A stretch of 64,000 nt of DNA from positions 1 through 64,000 of the forward strand of contig JAEEXI010000005.1 in NCBI GenBank assembly GCA_016291495.1, written 5' to 3'. The notes under the pieces are model-generated. The model worked only from the letters and a program-made list of their open reading frames with translations. It was not told the DNA's origin and searched no databases. Origin of the DNA: Prevotella sp. (GTDB lineage: Bacteria; Bacteroidota; Bacteroidia; Bacteroidales; Bacteroidaceae). Below, one piece after another: positions 32,946 through 41,281 of this stretch. The position numbers and the translations under genes were made by a program. Every line of letters begins with the position of its first letter. The first letter of the stretch is position 1.

Positions 32946-35900
32946 ATGGAAGACTTTATACACTTACACGTACATACCTACTACTCCATTCTCGACGGAC
33001 AATCGAGTATCAAACGGCTCGTCAATAAGGCAATCGACGACGGCATGAAAGGCATGGCCATCACCGACCACGGTGATATGTTCGGCATCAAGGAATTTCA
33101 CGATATCTGTAACGACGTGAACAAGGGTCGTAAGAAAGAAGGACTCGAACCTTTCAAACCCATCTTCGGCTGTGAGATGTATGTGGCTCGTCGTGGCGAT
33201 AAGAGTTTGAAGGAACATAAGGAGGACTTGGGCGGTTACCACCTGATCGTATTGGCCAAGAATGCCAATGGCTACAAGAACCTCATCAAGCTGGTCAGCA
33301 ACTCTTGGGTCGACGGTTTCTATAACCGTCCGCGTACCGACCGGATGGAACTGGAGAAATATCATGAGGACCTGATTGTCTGTTCTGCCTGTATCGCTGG
33401 TGAGGTGCCTGCCAAGATTCTGAAGGGCGACATTGCCGGAGCCCGTGAGGCCATCGAGTGGCATCAGCGACTCTGGGGCGATGACTACTATCTGGAATTA
33501 CAGCGCCATGAGGTGACAGACCCTAATATCCGGGCCAACCGTGAGACCTATCCTATGCAGCAGCAGGCCAATAAGGTACTGATAGAACTGGCGAAGGAAT
33601 ATGGTATCAAACTCATCTGTACCAACGATGCCCATTTTGTGGATAAGGAGAACGCTGAGGCCCACGACCATCTGCTCTGTCTCTCGACGGGTAAGGACCT
33701 TGACGATCCGACGCGTATGCTCTATTCCAAGCAGGAGTGGTTCAAGACGCGTCAGGAGATGAACGATATCTTCAGCGATGTGCCTGAGGCATTGGCTAAC
33801 ACCTTGGAAATATTAAATAAGGTGGAGATGTATAGTCTCGACAACGACCCCATCATGCCGTTCTTCCCCATCCCCGAAGACTTCGGTACAGAAGAGGAAT
33901 GGCGACAGAAGTTTACGGAGCAACAACTCTACGATGAGTTCACCAGCGACGAGAATGGTGAGAACCAACTCTCACCGGAGGACGGCGCGAAAAAGATCAA
34001 GAAATTGGGTGGCTATGACAAAATCTATCGCATCAAGTTCGAGGCCGACTATCTGGCAAAACTCGCTTACGAGGGCGCAGATAAACGTTATGGTTCGCCA
34101 CTTACGAAAGAGGTTGAAGAACGCATACGATTTGAACTCCACATCATGAAAACGATGGGATTCCCAGGCTACTTCCTCATTGTTCAGGACTTTATCAACT
34201 CTGCCCGTGACGAGTTGGGGGTGATGGTAGGTCCTGGGCGTGGTTCGGCGGCAGGTAGTGTGGTGGCCTATTGCTTGGGCATCACGAAGATTGACCCGTT
34301 GAAGTACGATCTGCTGTTTGAGCGTTTCCTCAATCCAGACCGTATCTCACTTCCTGATATCGATACCGATTTCGACGACGATGGGCGTGGCAAAGTACTC
34401 AAGTGGGTGGAGGATAAGTATGGTCATGAGAACTGTGCCCATATCATCACCTATGCTACGATGGCCACCAAGAACTCCATCAAGGATGTGGCCCGCGTAG
34501 AGAAGGTGCCCATTCCTGTGTCCAATGCCTTGTGCAAGGCGATTCCCGACCGTCTGCCGGATGGAGCGAAGATGAATCTGCCCAATGCCATCAAGTATGT
34601 CCAGGAGTTGCGTGATGCGGAAGCTTCTACTGACAAGGCGCTGGCCAATACCATCAAGTATGCGAAGATGCTGGAGGGGACCGTGCGTGGTACGGGTATC
34701 CATGCCTGTGGCTTTATCATCTGCCGCGATCCCATCAGCGACCATGTGCCGGTATCTACTGCCGATGACCCGGATTTCAAGGGGGTAAAGACCAACTGTA
34801 CCCAGTATGATGGTCACGTCATCGAATCGACGGGACTGATCAAGATGGACTTCCTCGGACTGAAGACCCTTTCGGAGTTGAAGGAGGCCTGTGAGAATAT
34901 CAAGCGCACCCGTGGTATTGAGGTGGATCTCGACCATATCCCCATTGACGACCCCAAGACCTACGAACTCTACCAACAGGGACGTACCGTCGGCACCTTC
35001 CAGTTTGAGTCGGATGGTATGCGCAAATACCTTCGCGAGTTGAAACCCACCGTGTTCGAGGACCTCATTGCTATGAATGCCCTCTACCGCCCGGGTCCTA
35101 TGGAGTATATCCCTTCGTTTATCCGTCGTAAGCATGGTGCCGAAGACATTACCTATGACATTCCTGTGATGGAAAAGTATTTGAAGGATACCTATGGTAT
35201 TACGGTCTATCAGGAGCAGGTGATGTTGTTATCCCGTCAGCTGGCTGACTTTACCAGAGGTCAGAGTGATGCCCTGCGTAAGGCGATGGGTAAGAAGAAA
35301 AAGAATATCGTCGATGAGATGAAACCCATGTTCATCAACGGCGGTGTGAAGAACGGCCATGATCCTAAAGTTCTTGAGAAGATTTGGGCCGACTGGGAGA
35401 AGTTTGCTTCCTATGCCTTCAATAAGTCGCATGCTGCCTGCTATTCGTGGGTGGCTTATCAGACCGCATACCTCAAAGCCAACTATCCTGCTGAGTTTAT
35501 GGCGGCTATTATGAGTCGTCGTCGCGACCAGATTACGGAAATCACCAAACTGATGGACGAGTGTAAGGCGATGGGTATTGCCACGTTGGGACCAGATGTC
35601 AACGAGTCGTATGAGAAGTTCGGTGTGAACCATCATGGTGAGATCCGCTTTGGCCTAGGTGCCATCAAGGGTATGGGCGATTCTGCTGCACAGGCCATTA
35701 TCGAGGAACGTGAGAAGAATGGACTCTTCAAAGATATCTACGACTTTGCTCAGCGTGTCAGTTTTTCATCCATCAACCGCAAAGGTTATGAAAGTCTGGC
35801 GTTGAGTGGTGGCTTCGATAGTTTCGGCATCCGTCGCGAAGATTATTTTGCCGTCAATGCCAAAGGTGAAATGTTCTTGGATACTCTGGTGCGCTACGGT

Positions 35901-36662
35901 CAGACTTATCAGCAGGAGAAGGCTGAGATGCAAAACTCGCTGTTCGGGATGTTTGGCGACGGTGTCGAGATTGCCCGCCCCCCTGTGCCGAAGAGTGAAG
36001 CACGTTGGAGTGATATCGAACGGCTGAACAGGGAGCGCGACCTCGTGGGAATTTATCTCTCCGCCCATCCGCTTGATGAGTACAAGATTGTACTTGACAA
36101 CTTGTGTAACACAAAATGTGCCGAATTGGCAGATCGGGGTATCGCCCTACGGGATAGAGAGGACGTTACCTTAGGAGGTGTCGTCACTGGCCTGCAGTCG
36201 AAGTTTGGTAAGAACAACAAACCTTGGGGCATTGTCACACTGGAGGATTTTGAAGGCTCAGGAGAACTGGTACTCTTCGGTGACGATTGGATCAACCTGA
36301 ATGGTAAGTTCATTGAAGGTGCGGCAGTCTATGTCACAGGTAAGATGCAGTCACGTTTCTACAATAGTGACCAGAAGGAACTGAAAGTGACCAATGTCGA
36401 GTTGCTGCAAACCGTCAAGGAGAAGTCCATCGACCGCATCACCATCTCGCTGGCCTCAGATATGCTCGACGAACAGATTGTGGAAGAACTCAGCGAGATC
36501 ATCAGCGAGAATCCTGGCAATACCAAGCTCTACTTCCTCCTCCGTGATTCCCAGGGCAAGAACCACGTGTTGCTCCGGGCCCAGAACGGAGGTGTGGATG
36601 TGCGTCATTCGCTGATTGACTATATCGACAGTCACGAGATGCTTGACTATAAGATCAATTAA
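32946..36662 (+). CDS. dnaE: DNA polymerase III alpha subunit
   Basis: The 1238-residue C-family replicative polymerase begins with a PHP domain (HLHVHTYYSILDGQ, ITDHGDMFG, CTNDAHF). The palm has GPGRGSAAGSVVAYCLGI and the catalytic PDIDTDFDDDGRGKV at about residues 469-483. The fingers have EQVMLLSRQLADFTRGQSDALRKAMGKK (in part), and a tandem HhH and an OB-fold follow near the C-terminus (EDVTLGGVVTGLQSKF, VTLEDFEGSGELVLF). Length is normal for Bacteroidota. It has its own promoter and is followed by trxA 25 bp later. The spacer is TGTTTAA/CGTTTAA heptads. Confidence 0.98.
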   Translation: MEDFIHLHVHTYYSILDGQSSIKRLVNKAIDDGMKGMAITDHGDMFGIKEFHDICNDVNKGRKKEGLEPFKPIFGCEMYVARRGDKSLKEHKEDLGGYHLIVLAKNANGYKNLIKLVSNSWVDGFYNRPRTDRMELEKYHEDLIVCSACIAGEVPAKILKGDIAGAREAIEWHQRLWGDDYYLELQRHEVTDPNIRANRETYPMQQQANKVLIELAKEYGIKLICTNDAHFVDKENAEAHDHLLCLSTGKDLDDPTRMLYSKQEWFKTRQEMNDIFSDVPEALANTLEILNKVEMYSLDNDPIMPFFPIPEDFGTEEEWRQKFTEQQLYDEFTSDENGENQLSPEDGAKKIKKLGGYDKIYRIKFEADYLAKLAYEGADKRYGSPLTKEVEERIRFELHIMKTMGFPGYFLIVQDFINSARDELGVMVGPGRGSAAGSVVAYCLGITKIDPLKYDLLFERFLNPDRISLPDIDTDFDDDGRGKVLKWVEDKYGHENCAHIITYATMATKNSIKDVARVEKVPIPVSNALCKAIPDRLPDGAKMNLPNAIKYVQELRDAEASTDKALANTIKYAKMLEGTVRGTGIHACGFIICRDPISDHVPVSTADDPDFKGVKTNCTQYDGHVIESTGLIKMDFLGLKTLSELKEACENIKRTRGIEVDLDHIPIDDPKTYELYQQGRTVGTFQFESDGMRKYLRELKPTVFEDLIAMNALYRPGPMEYIPSFIRRKHGAEDITYDIPVMEKYLKDTYGITVYQEQVMLLSRQLADFTRGQSDALRKAMGKKKKNIVDEMKPMFINGGVKNGHDPKVLEKIWADWEKFASYAFNKSHAACYSWVAYQTAYLKANYPAEFMAAIMSRRRDQITEITKLMDECKAMGIATLGPDVNESYEKFGVNHHGEIRFGLGAIKGMGDSAAQAIIEEREKNGLFKDIYDFAQRVSFSSINRKGYESLALSGGFDSFGIRREDYFAVNAKGEMFLDTLVRYGQTYQQEKAEMQNSLFGMFGDGVEIARPPVPKSEARWSDIERLNRERDLVGIYLSAHPLDEYKIVLDNLCNTKCAELADRGIALRDREDVTLGGVVTGLQSKFGKNNKPWGIVTLEDFEGSGELVLFGDDWINLNGKFIEGAAVYVTGKMQSRFYNSDQKELKVTNVELLQTVKEKSIDRITISLASDMLDEQIVEELSEIISENPGNTKLYFLLRDSQGKNHVLLRAQNGGVDVRHSLIDYIDSHEMLDYKIN

Positions 36663-36687
36663 TGTTTAACGTTTAATAAATAATTGA

Positions 36688-37005
36688 ATGATGGAAGTAA
36701 CAATCACAAGTGAGAATTTCGAGAGCCTGAAGAATGGCGAGCAGCCATTAGTTGTTGACTTTTGGGCAACATGGTGTGGTCCCTGCCGTATGGTGGGCCC
36801 GGTTATCTCAGAACTAGCCGAGGAGTATGATGGTCGTATCGTCGTTGGTAAGTGCGACGTAGAGGAAAACGAGGATCTTGCAGTGAATTTTGGAATCCGT
36901 AACATCCCGACCATCCTGTTCTTCAAGGAAGGCCAGCTTGTTGACAAGCTCGTTGGTGCACAGTCGAAAGCAAAGATACAGGAGAAGTTCGAGGCTCTCC
37001 TGTAA
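36688..37005 (+). CDS. trxA: Thioredoxin
   Basis: The 105-residue single-domain thioredoxin has DFWATWCGPCRM (active-site Cys30 and Cys33), GKCDVEENEDLAVNFGIRNIPT with the cis-proline, and LVGAQSKAKI. There is no signal peptide, so it acts in the cytoplasm as a general disulfide reductant. Translation may begin at the second ATG (36691). Its proximity to dnaE suggests co-transcription. Confidence 0.95.
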   Translation: MMEVTITSENFESLKNGEQPLVVDFWATWCGPCRMVGPVISELAEEYDGRIVVGKCDVEENEDLAVNFGIRNIPTILFFKEGQLVDKLVGAQSKAKIQEKFEALL

Positions 37006-37036
37006 AGGCTATTAGCTGTTAGCAAATAGCTATTGG

Positions 37037-37465
37037 TTAAAAGCTGACAATCCTGCTACCGTCTTCCTGCTCGGTGATGCTGACACGTACAGCATCATCG
37101 GGCAGGATTTCTTCTATCAGTTCGGGCCATTCTATCAGACAGAGAGCCCCACTATAGAAATATTCCTCATAGCCCATGTCATAGACTTCCTCCAGTTTCT
37201 TGATGCGGTAGAAGTCGAAGTGGTAGATGCTGGAAGAGGTGAGAGGTAAGAGGTGAGAGGTGAGAGAATACTCGTTGATGATGGAGAAAGTGGGACTGGT
37301 GATGACATCCTCCACTCCTAATTCCTCACAGATAGCTTTGACGAAGGTTGTCTTACCTGCACCCATTTTCCCATAGAAGGCAAAGACGCGTGCCTCTCCG
37401 ATGTGCTGGATAAACTCACGGGCAGCCTCGCGGATACTGTCCAGATTCTGTATGCTGATTTCCAT
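37037..37465 (-). CDS. tsaE: tRNA threonylcarbamoyladenosine biosynthesis ATPase TsaE
   Basis: The 142-residue P-loop ATPase assists TsaB/TsaD in t6A37 formation. Walker A is GKMGAGKT (32-39), followed by TSPTFSIINEY, YHFDFYRI, and LIEWPE for Walker B-like Glu/Trp. Between NEY and YHFD lies SLTSHLLPLTSSSI (residues 67-80), longer than the few residues usual there and coded by GAGGTGA/GAGGTAA heptads. The C-terminal VSF and the stop also lie in a different heptad sequence. It follows porX by two bases. Confidence 0.93.
   Translation of the reverse strand: MEISIQNLDSIREAAREFIQHIGEARVFAFYGKMGAGKTTFVKAICEELGVEDVITSPTFSIINEYSLTSHLLPLTSSSIYHFDFYRIKKLEEVYDMGYEEYFYSGALCLIEWPELIEEILPDDAVRVSITEQEDGSRIVSF
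37229..37267. repeat. Period-7 array inside tsaE
   Basis: Plus-strand GAGGTGA, GAGGTAA, GAGGTGA, GAGGTGA. In the coding direction TCACCTC and TTACCTC have no stop in any frame and give SLTSHLLPLTSS. Confidence 0.85.
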
Positions 37466-37467
37466 GA

Positions 37468-39009
37468 TTATCTGTTTTTTCCTTTAAGTGTGATAAATGG
37501 TATGATCATCTCCTCCATAGAGATACCTCCATGTTGGAAGGTGTTCTTATAGTAGGTGACGTAATAGTTGTAATTATTAGGATAGGCAAAGAACTTGTCA
37601 CCCGTGGCGAAGACATAGCTCGTAGAGATATTGGGCGAGGGCAGGAATGCCTTTTGCGGCTCCTTGATGACGAAGAGGTCCTTGTCGTCGTAGGCAAGGT
37701 TCTTGCCGAGTTTGTAGCGCAGGTTGGTATTGGTGTTGCGGTCCCCGATGATCTTGACGGGAGAGTCGGTACGGATCGACCCGTGGTCTGTGGTGATAAT
37801 CACCTGATAGTCCGTCTGGGCCAATTGCCGCAGCAGCTGTGACATGATGGAATGCCGGAACCACGACAGGGTCAGTGAGCGGTAGGCCGCCTCGTCGTGT
37901 GCCAGTTCGCGTACCATCTTGGACTCTGTACGGGCATGCGACAACATATCGATGAAGTTGACCACCAGCACGTTGAGGTCGTTCTTCTCCAAAGAGGGGA
38001 ATAGGTTCATGTATCGTTCCGCATCGTCCGTGTTATTGATTTTGTGATACGAGAATGTGTCGTGTCGCCTGTAGCGGTCAATCTGTGTCTGGATGAGTGG
38101 TGCCTCGTTGAGGTTCTTGCCCTCTTCCTCATCCTCATCCACCCAGAGGTCAGGAAACATCTTGGCAATCTGGTCGGGCATCAGTCCTGAGAAGATGGCG
38201 TTGCGGGCATATTGCGTAGCCGTAGGCAGGATGCTGCAATAGAGCTGCTCGTCAATCTCAAAGTCTGAGAGTTCCGTCTCTATCGTCTTCCACTGGTCGT
38301 AGCGGAAGTTGTCGAGAACAATCAGGAAGATTTTCTTGCCAGCGGAGAGAGTAGGGAATACCTTCTGCTTGAAGACGTCGGGACTCATCATCATCTCCCG
38401 CTGTCCTAACCAGTCCAGATAGTTCTTCTTGACGAATTTGGCAAAGCCGATGTTCGCCTCTTCTTTCTGCATCCGCAGCATATCCGCCATCGCAGAGTCG
38501 GTGGCAGAGAGTTGCAGTTCCCACCTGACGAGTTGGCGATACAGCTCTGTCCAGTCGTCCCAAGTCCTACAGTCCATCATCTGCATGCTGAGTTGCTGGA
38601 ACTGCTGCTGGTAGGCGGTCTGGGTCACCTCTGCCACAATCTCCCGCTTGTGGATGAGCTTCTTCAGGGTGAGCAGTATCTGGTTGGGGTTGACGGGTTT
38701 GATGAGGTAGTCGGCAATATTCTGTCCTACCGCCTGGTTCATGATGTTCTCCTCCTCACTCTTCGTCACCATGACGACAGGTACGGTGGGTTGCAGTTCC
38801 TTGATACGCTGAAGCGTTTCCAGTCCTGTCAGTCCCGGCATCATCTCGTCGAGCAATACCAGGTCGAAGGTCTGCTTGCGACACTCCTCTATGGCATCGA
38901 TACCGTTCGTCACGGTAACGACCTCATAGCCCTTTTTCTCCAGGAACAGCAGGTGTGGACGGAGCAGCTCCATCTCATCGTCAGCCCATAGTAACAGTCC
39001 GTTTGTCAT
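37468..39009 (-). CDS. porX: PorX-like response regulator with PglZ/alkaline-phosphatase-superfamily effector domain
   Basis: The 513-residue protein has an N-terminal receiver (acidic pair Asp10-Asp11, phosphoacceptor Asp54 in LLDEMMPGLTG, Lys near 104 in LIKPVNP). A helical linker (about 125-205) follows, then a PglZ-type phosphatase domain with IFLIVLDNFRYDQW, VNFIDMLSHAR and TTDHGSIRTDSP carrying the metal ligands. In Porphyromonas PorX controls the type IX secretion system, binds zinc and hydrolyses oligonucleotides. It is conserved even in species without a full T9SS. The kinase PorY is not here. It follows the TPR-HTH regulator gene by 11 bp. Confidence 0.92.
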   Translation of the reverse strand: MTNGLLLWADDEMELLRPHLLFLEKKGYEVVTVTNGIDAIEECRKQTFDLVLLDEMMPGLTGLETLQRIKELQPTVPVVMVTKSEEENIMNQAVGQNIADYLIKPVNPNQILLTLKKLIHKREIVAEVTQTAYQQQFQQLSMQMMDCRTWDDWTELYRQLVRWELQLSATDSAMADMLRMQKEEANIGFAKFVKKNYLDWLGQREMMMSPDVFKQKVFPTLSAGKKIFLIVLDNFRYDQWKTIETELSDFEIDEQLYCSILPTATQYARNAIFSGLMPDQIAKMFPDLWVDEDEEEGKNLNEAPLIQTQIDRYRRHDTFSYHKINNTDDAERYMNLFPSLEKNDLNVLVVNFIDMLSHARTESKMVRELAHDEAAYRSLTLSWFRHSIMSQLLRQLAQTDYQVIITTDHGSIRTDSPVKIIGDRNTNTNLRYKLGKNLAYDDKDLFVIKEPQKAFLPSPNISTSYVFATGDKFFAYPNNYNYYVTYYKNTFQHGGISMEEMIIPFITLKGKNR

Positions 39010-39020
39010 AATTCATGTAT

Positions 39021-40589
39021 TTAGGTGGTAATAATCAGTGCGTTGTTGATTCGTGAACGGTATGACCGTATGGTGTTTTGGCTGATAGCCATGATATGTT
39101 GCAGTTCTTCGTCCGTCTTCCCTAAGTGTTCCATCAAGGCGAAAAAAATGTATTTGGATGACAGATGGCGGTAGTCTTGTTCCATGTGTGTCACGAAGGC
39201 AGCGTCCACGGTACGGTAAAACTCTATGCAGTCAGTGAAGTCGTTGCGGCTCCAACGTAGAGTAGTTCCACCCTGTTCAATTTCCTCGTAGCGTTCTCTT
39301 CCGTTTTGCAGCAAGGCTCCTTGTTTCGCCTGTAACTCAGCGATTTTCTGATTCAGTCTCTCCACCTCCTTGCTATCTGTTTTACCTTCCTGTTCCATCA
39401 CTTTCAGTCGGTTGCGGTATCCTTCCAGATGCTGTATGGTTTCAGCCAGTTTCTTTTTTCCTTTCGTGTTGTTATATAAAAGATAGGCTGCGGCAGTGAT
39501 GGCTATCAAGAGGAAGACGCTGATGGCTGAGACGGTGACATAGTACAGATGTCTCTCTGCTTTCCGTTTCTGTTCCTGTTCAAACTGCTCTTGCAGCCCC
39601 CTGATGTCCTCGTCCTTCTCTTTCTGTGCGATACTGTCTTTCAGTTCTGCTATCTGCATAGCCGTCTGGCTTGCCTCTTTATAGTCTCCTTCCTCTTGTT
39701 GACTGTTATAGAGCGCCTGCAGAATTTCAGTTTTCAGATAAAGGTTGTCGGTTTGTAGTGCCTTTTGCCACATTTCTAGTGCCTTCTCACGCTCTCCTTT
39801 TTTATAATAGATACGGGCAAGGCCTCTATAGGCGAAGGCATTAGGATTAGTTGTCACTGATTTGTTAAGATAATCTTCTGCTTGTTTTATATCTGTATCA
39901 ATAAGAATATTACCAATATTAACATAAAAATTGGGACGTAGACTCTCAGGGAGGTTATGTATTAAAGGAATACATCTTTTAATATAATACGACGTTGAAT
40001 CTTGGTTTCCAATTGAATGATAACACATTAATATGTTTAAAAGAGAGAATGCTATATTTGTATGGTTATCTAACAAGTAAGCATATCTCAAAGATTTTGC
40101 CCCATAATCTAATGCCAAATTAAATTCTTTGGCTTCATAGTTAATGCGAGCAAGACTGAGGTATATCATATTAGCAAGAGGCGCTTCTTTTTTATCATTC
40201 CGTACTAAAAGTTCTGCTTCTTTTAGTGCGGTAGATGCGCCCTTTAAATCGCCCTTTCCTTCTAAGATGTGGGATTTGTAGCCATATGCTCTTGCCAGCT
40301 TTCCTTTATCTTTGTTTTTATAGAACTTGATAGTGATTTCTAATGGATCTATAGAATTAATCTCTTTTTGTAGTCTGATTTCTGTTCTCATTTTAAGAAG
40401 CCAATAATAGGCGAGGCATTCTTCGTCGTCAATAATTTCTGGCTTTATTTTATCTAAAAGTTCTAATGCTTTTGTGTCTCCATCTTGAAAGGTTATACTA
40501 TCAATCTCAATTAATTGTTGCTTGAGACTACTATTATTACAGCCTGATATTAGTAATAATATGCTTATAAGAATAAGGACTTGTTTCAT
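39021..40589 (-). CDS. Membrane-spanning TPR sensor with cytoplasmic coiled coil and C-terminal helix-turn-helix
   Basis: The 522 residues begin with a lipobox-like signal (LLLISGC, Cys17). Periplasmic TPR-like helical hairpins occupy about 25-320; a clear one is AFAYRGLARIYYKKGEREKALEMWQKAL at 251-278. One membrane helix is at 349-372, a coiled coil at about 375-425, and a cytoplasmic end with ELQHIMAISQNTIRSYRSRIN resembles a LuxR/sigma-type HTH. This layout suits a one-component regulator that reads a periplasmic signal. Roughly the C-terminal half (39021 to about 39840) has normal composition, but the N-terminal half is AT-rich like the genes upstream. That points to a recombination boundary within the gene. 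It is transcribed toward porX. Confidence 0.75.
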   Translation of the reverse strand: MKQVLILISILLLISGCNNSSLKQQLIEIDSITFQDGDTKALELLDKIKPEIIDDEECLAYYWLLKMRTEIRLQKEINSIDPLEITIKFYKNKDKGKLARAYGYKSHILEGKGDLKGASTALKEAELLVRNDKKEAPLANMIYLSLARINYEAKEFNLALDYGAKSLRYAYLLDNHTNIAFSLLNILMCYHSIGNQDSTSYYIKRCIPLIHNLPESLRPNFYVNIGNILIDTDIKQAEDYLNKSVTTNPNAFAYRGLARIYYKKGEREKALEMWQKALQTDNLYLKTEILQALYNSQQEEGDYKEASQTAMQIAELKDSIAQKEKDEDIRGLQEQFEQEQKRKAERHLYYVTVSAISVFLLIAITAAAYLLYNNTKGKKKLAETIQHLEGYRNRLKVMEQEGKTDSKEVERLNQKIAELQAKQGALLQNGRERYEEIEQGGTTLRWSRNDFTDCIEFYRTVDAAFVTHMEQDYRHLSSKYIFFALMEHLGKTDEELQHIMAISQNTIRSYRSRINNALIITT

Positions 40590-40611
40590 TCTCTAGATGG
40601 TTTATTGAATG

Positions 40612-40619
40612 CAAAAGTA
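40612..40619 (-). promoter_or_regulatory. -7 box of the TPR-HTH regulator gene
   Basis: TACTTTTG on the minus strand, 22 nt before the start. The -33 position has only ATTG. Confidence 0.5.
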
Positions 40620-40672
40620 CTATTTTGTTGCGAAAACGCCAATACTTTTTGTCTCTTTTTTCTGTTCAAAAC

Positions 40673-40776
40673 GTTGCAAAACGAAGTGTTGCAAATGCGT
40701 TGCATTTAATGCAACATATTGAGATACAGAACAATATATTCTGTTTTTGGTTGCAACAGAGTCCTTGCTTTGCAAC
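40673..40776. promoter_or_regulatory. Cluster of TTGCAA motifs, including a 17-bp perfect palindrome
   Basis: Within about 104 bp there are GTTGCAAA (40673), GTTGCAAA (40688), the palindrome GTTGCATT-T-AATGCAAC (40699-40715), GGTTGCAAC (40749) and TTTGCAACG (40769). The cluster lies between divergent promoters and directly upstream of the -33 element for 40877. It looks like an operator array, perhaps for the neighbouring HTH regulator. Confidence 0.6.
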
Positions 40777-40784
40777 GTAAAATG

Positions 40785-40816
40785 TTTGGAACACTTTTAC
40801 TCCTTTTCTAATTTTG
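40785..40816 (+). promoter_or_regulatory. Promoter of the AT-rich cassette
   Basis: TTTG at 40785-40788, 20-bp spacer, TAATTTTG at 40809-40816. The leader is about 57 nt to the ATG at 40877. Confidence 0.7.
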
Positions 40817-40876
40817 TACTCGGAAATCGATTCCCAAATTTATTTTTAATATAACAAAGTAGATAAGTAAAGTAAA

Positions 40877-41239
40877 ATGAAAAAATTGATGATTACAGTT
40901 TTGTTGGCAACTTTAATACCAGCAATGAACTTTTCCTTGTGTAGTTGCTATGCTTATGATAGCGAACAGGCAAGAAATCCACTATGGCCTGATGCATCAC
41001 CAGTGTATTCCTCCTATTATAATGATGTTGAGGATCTGTTGTACATTTATGGCGTAGGAAATAGTAATGTAGTAACCGTTAAGATTATGTTTGAAGGACG
41101 AGTGGCCTTGCTTGATTATGTTCAACCAGAAAATCTCCCAGCAGTCTATGATTTTAGTAATAGCAAAGGAGGTGAATATCAGGTTATTATCATTGCTGAT
41201 GACACTATCCTTGTATCATTTAGTTTCTACAAAGATTAA
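40877..41239 (+). CDS. Small secreted protein of unknown function (DUF3244-like outline)
   Basis: The 120-residue protein has a signal peptide of about 25 residues (hydrophobic core MITVLLATLIPAMNFSL). A short linker and a beta-sandwich-like end follow, with VVTVKIMFEGRVALLDY, GGEYQVIIIADDTILVSF and FYKD. The size and strand pattern recall the DUF3244 secreted proteins of Bacteroides, but the match is weak. Two adjacent cysteines near the cleavage site (CSC) make a lipoprotein possible. It is the first gene of the AT-rich cassette, divergent from the TPR-HTH regulator, and could supply its signal. Confidence 0.6.
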   Translation: MKKLMITVLLATLIPAMNFSLCSCYAYDSEQARNPLWPDASPVYSSYYNDVEDLLYIYGVGNSNVVTVKIMFEGRVALLDYVQPENLPAVYDFSNSKGGEYQVIIIADDTILVSFSFYKD

Positions 41240-41281
41240 TTATTATATTTCAATTATTAACATTATAAGCAGTATTTACGT

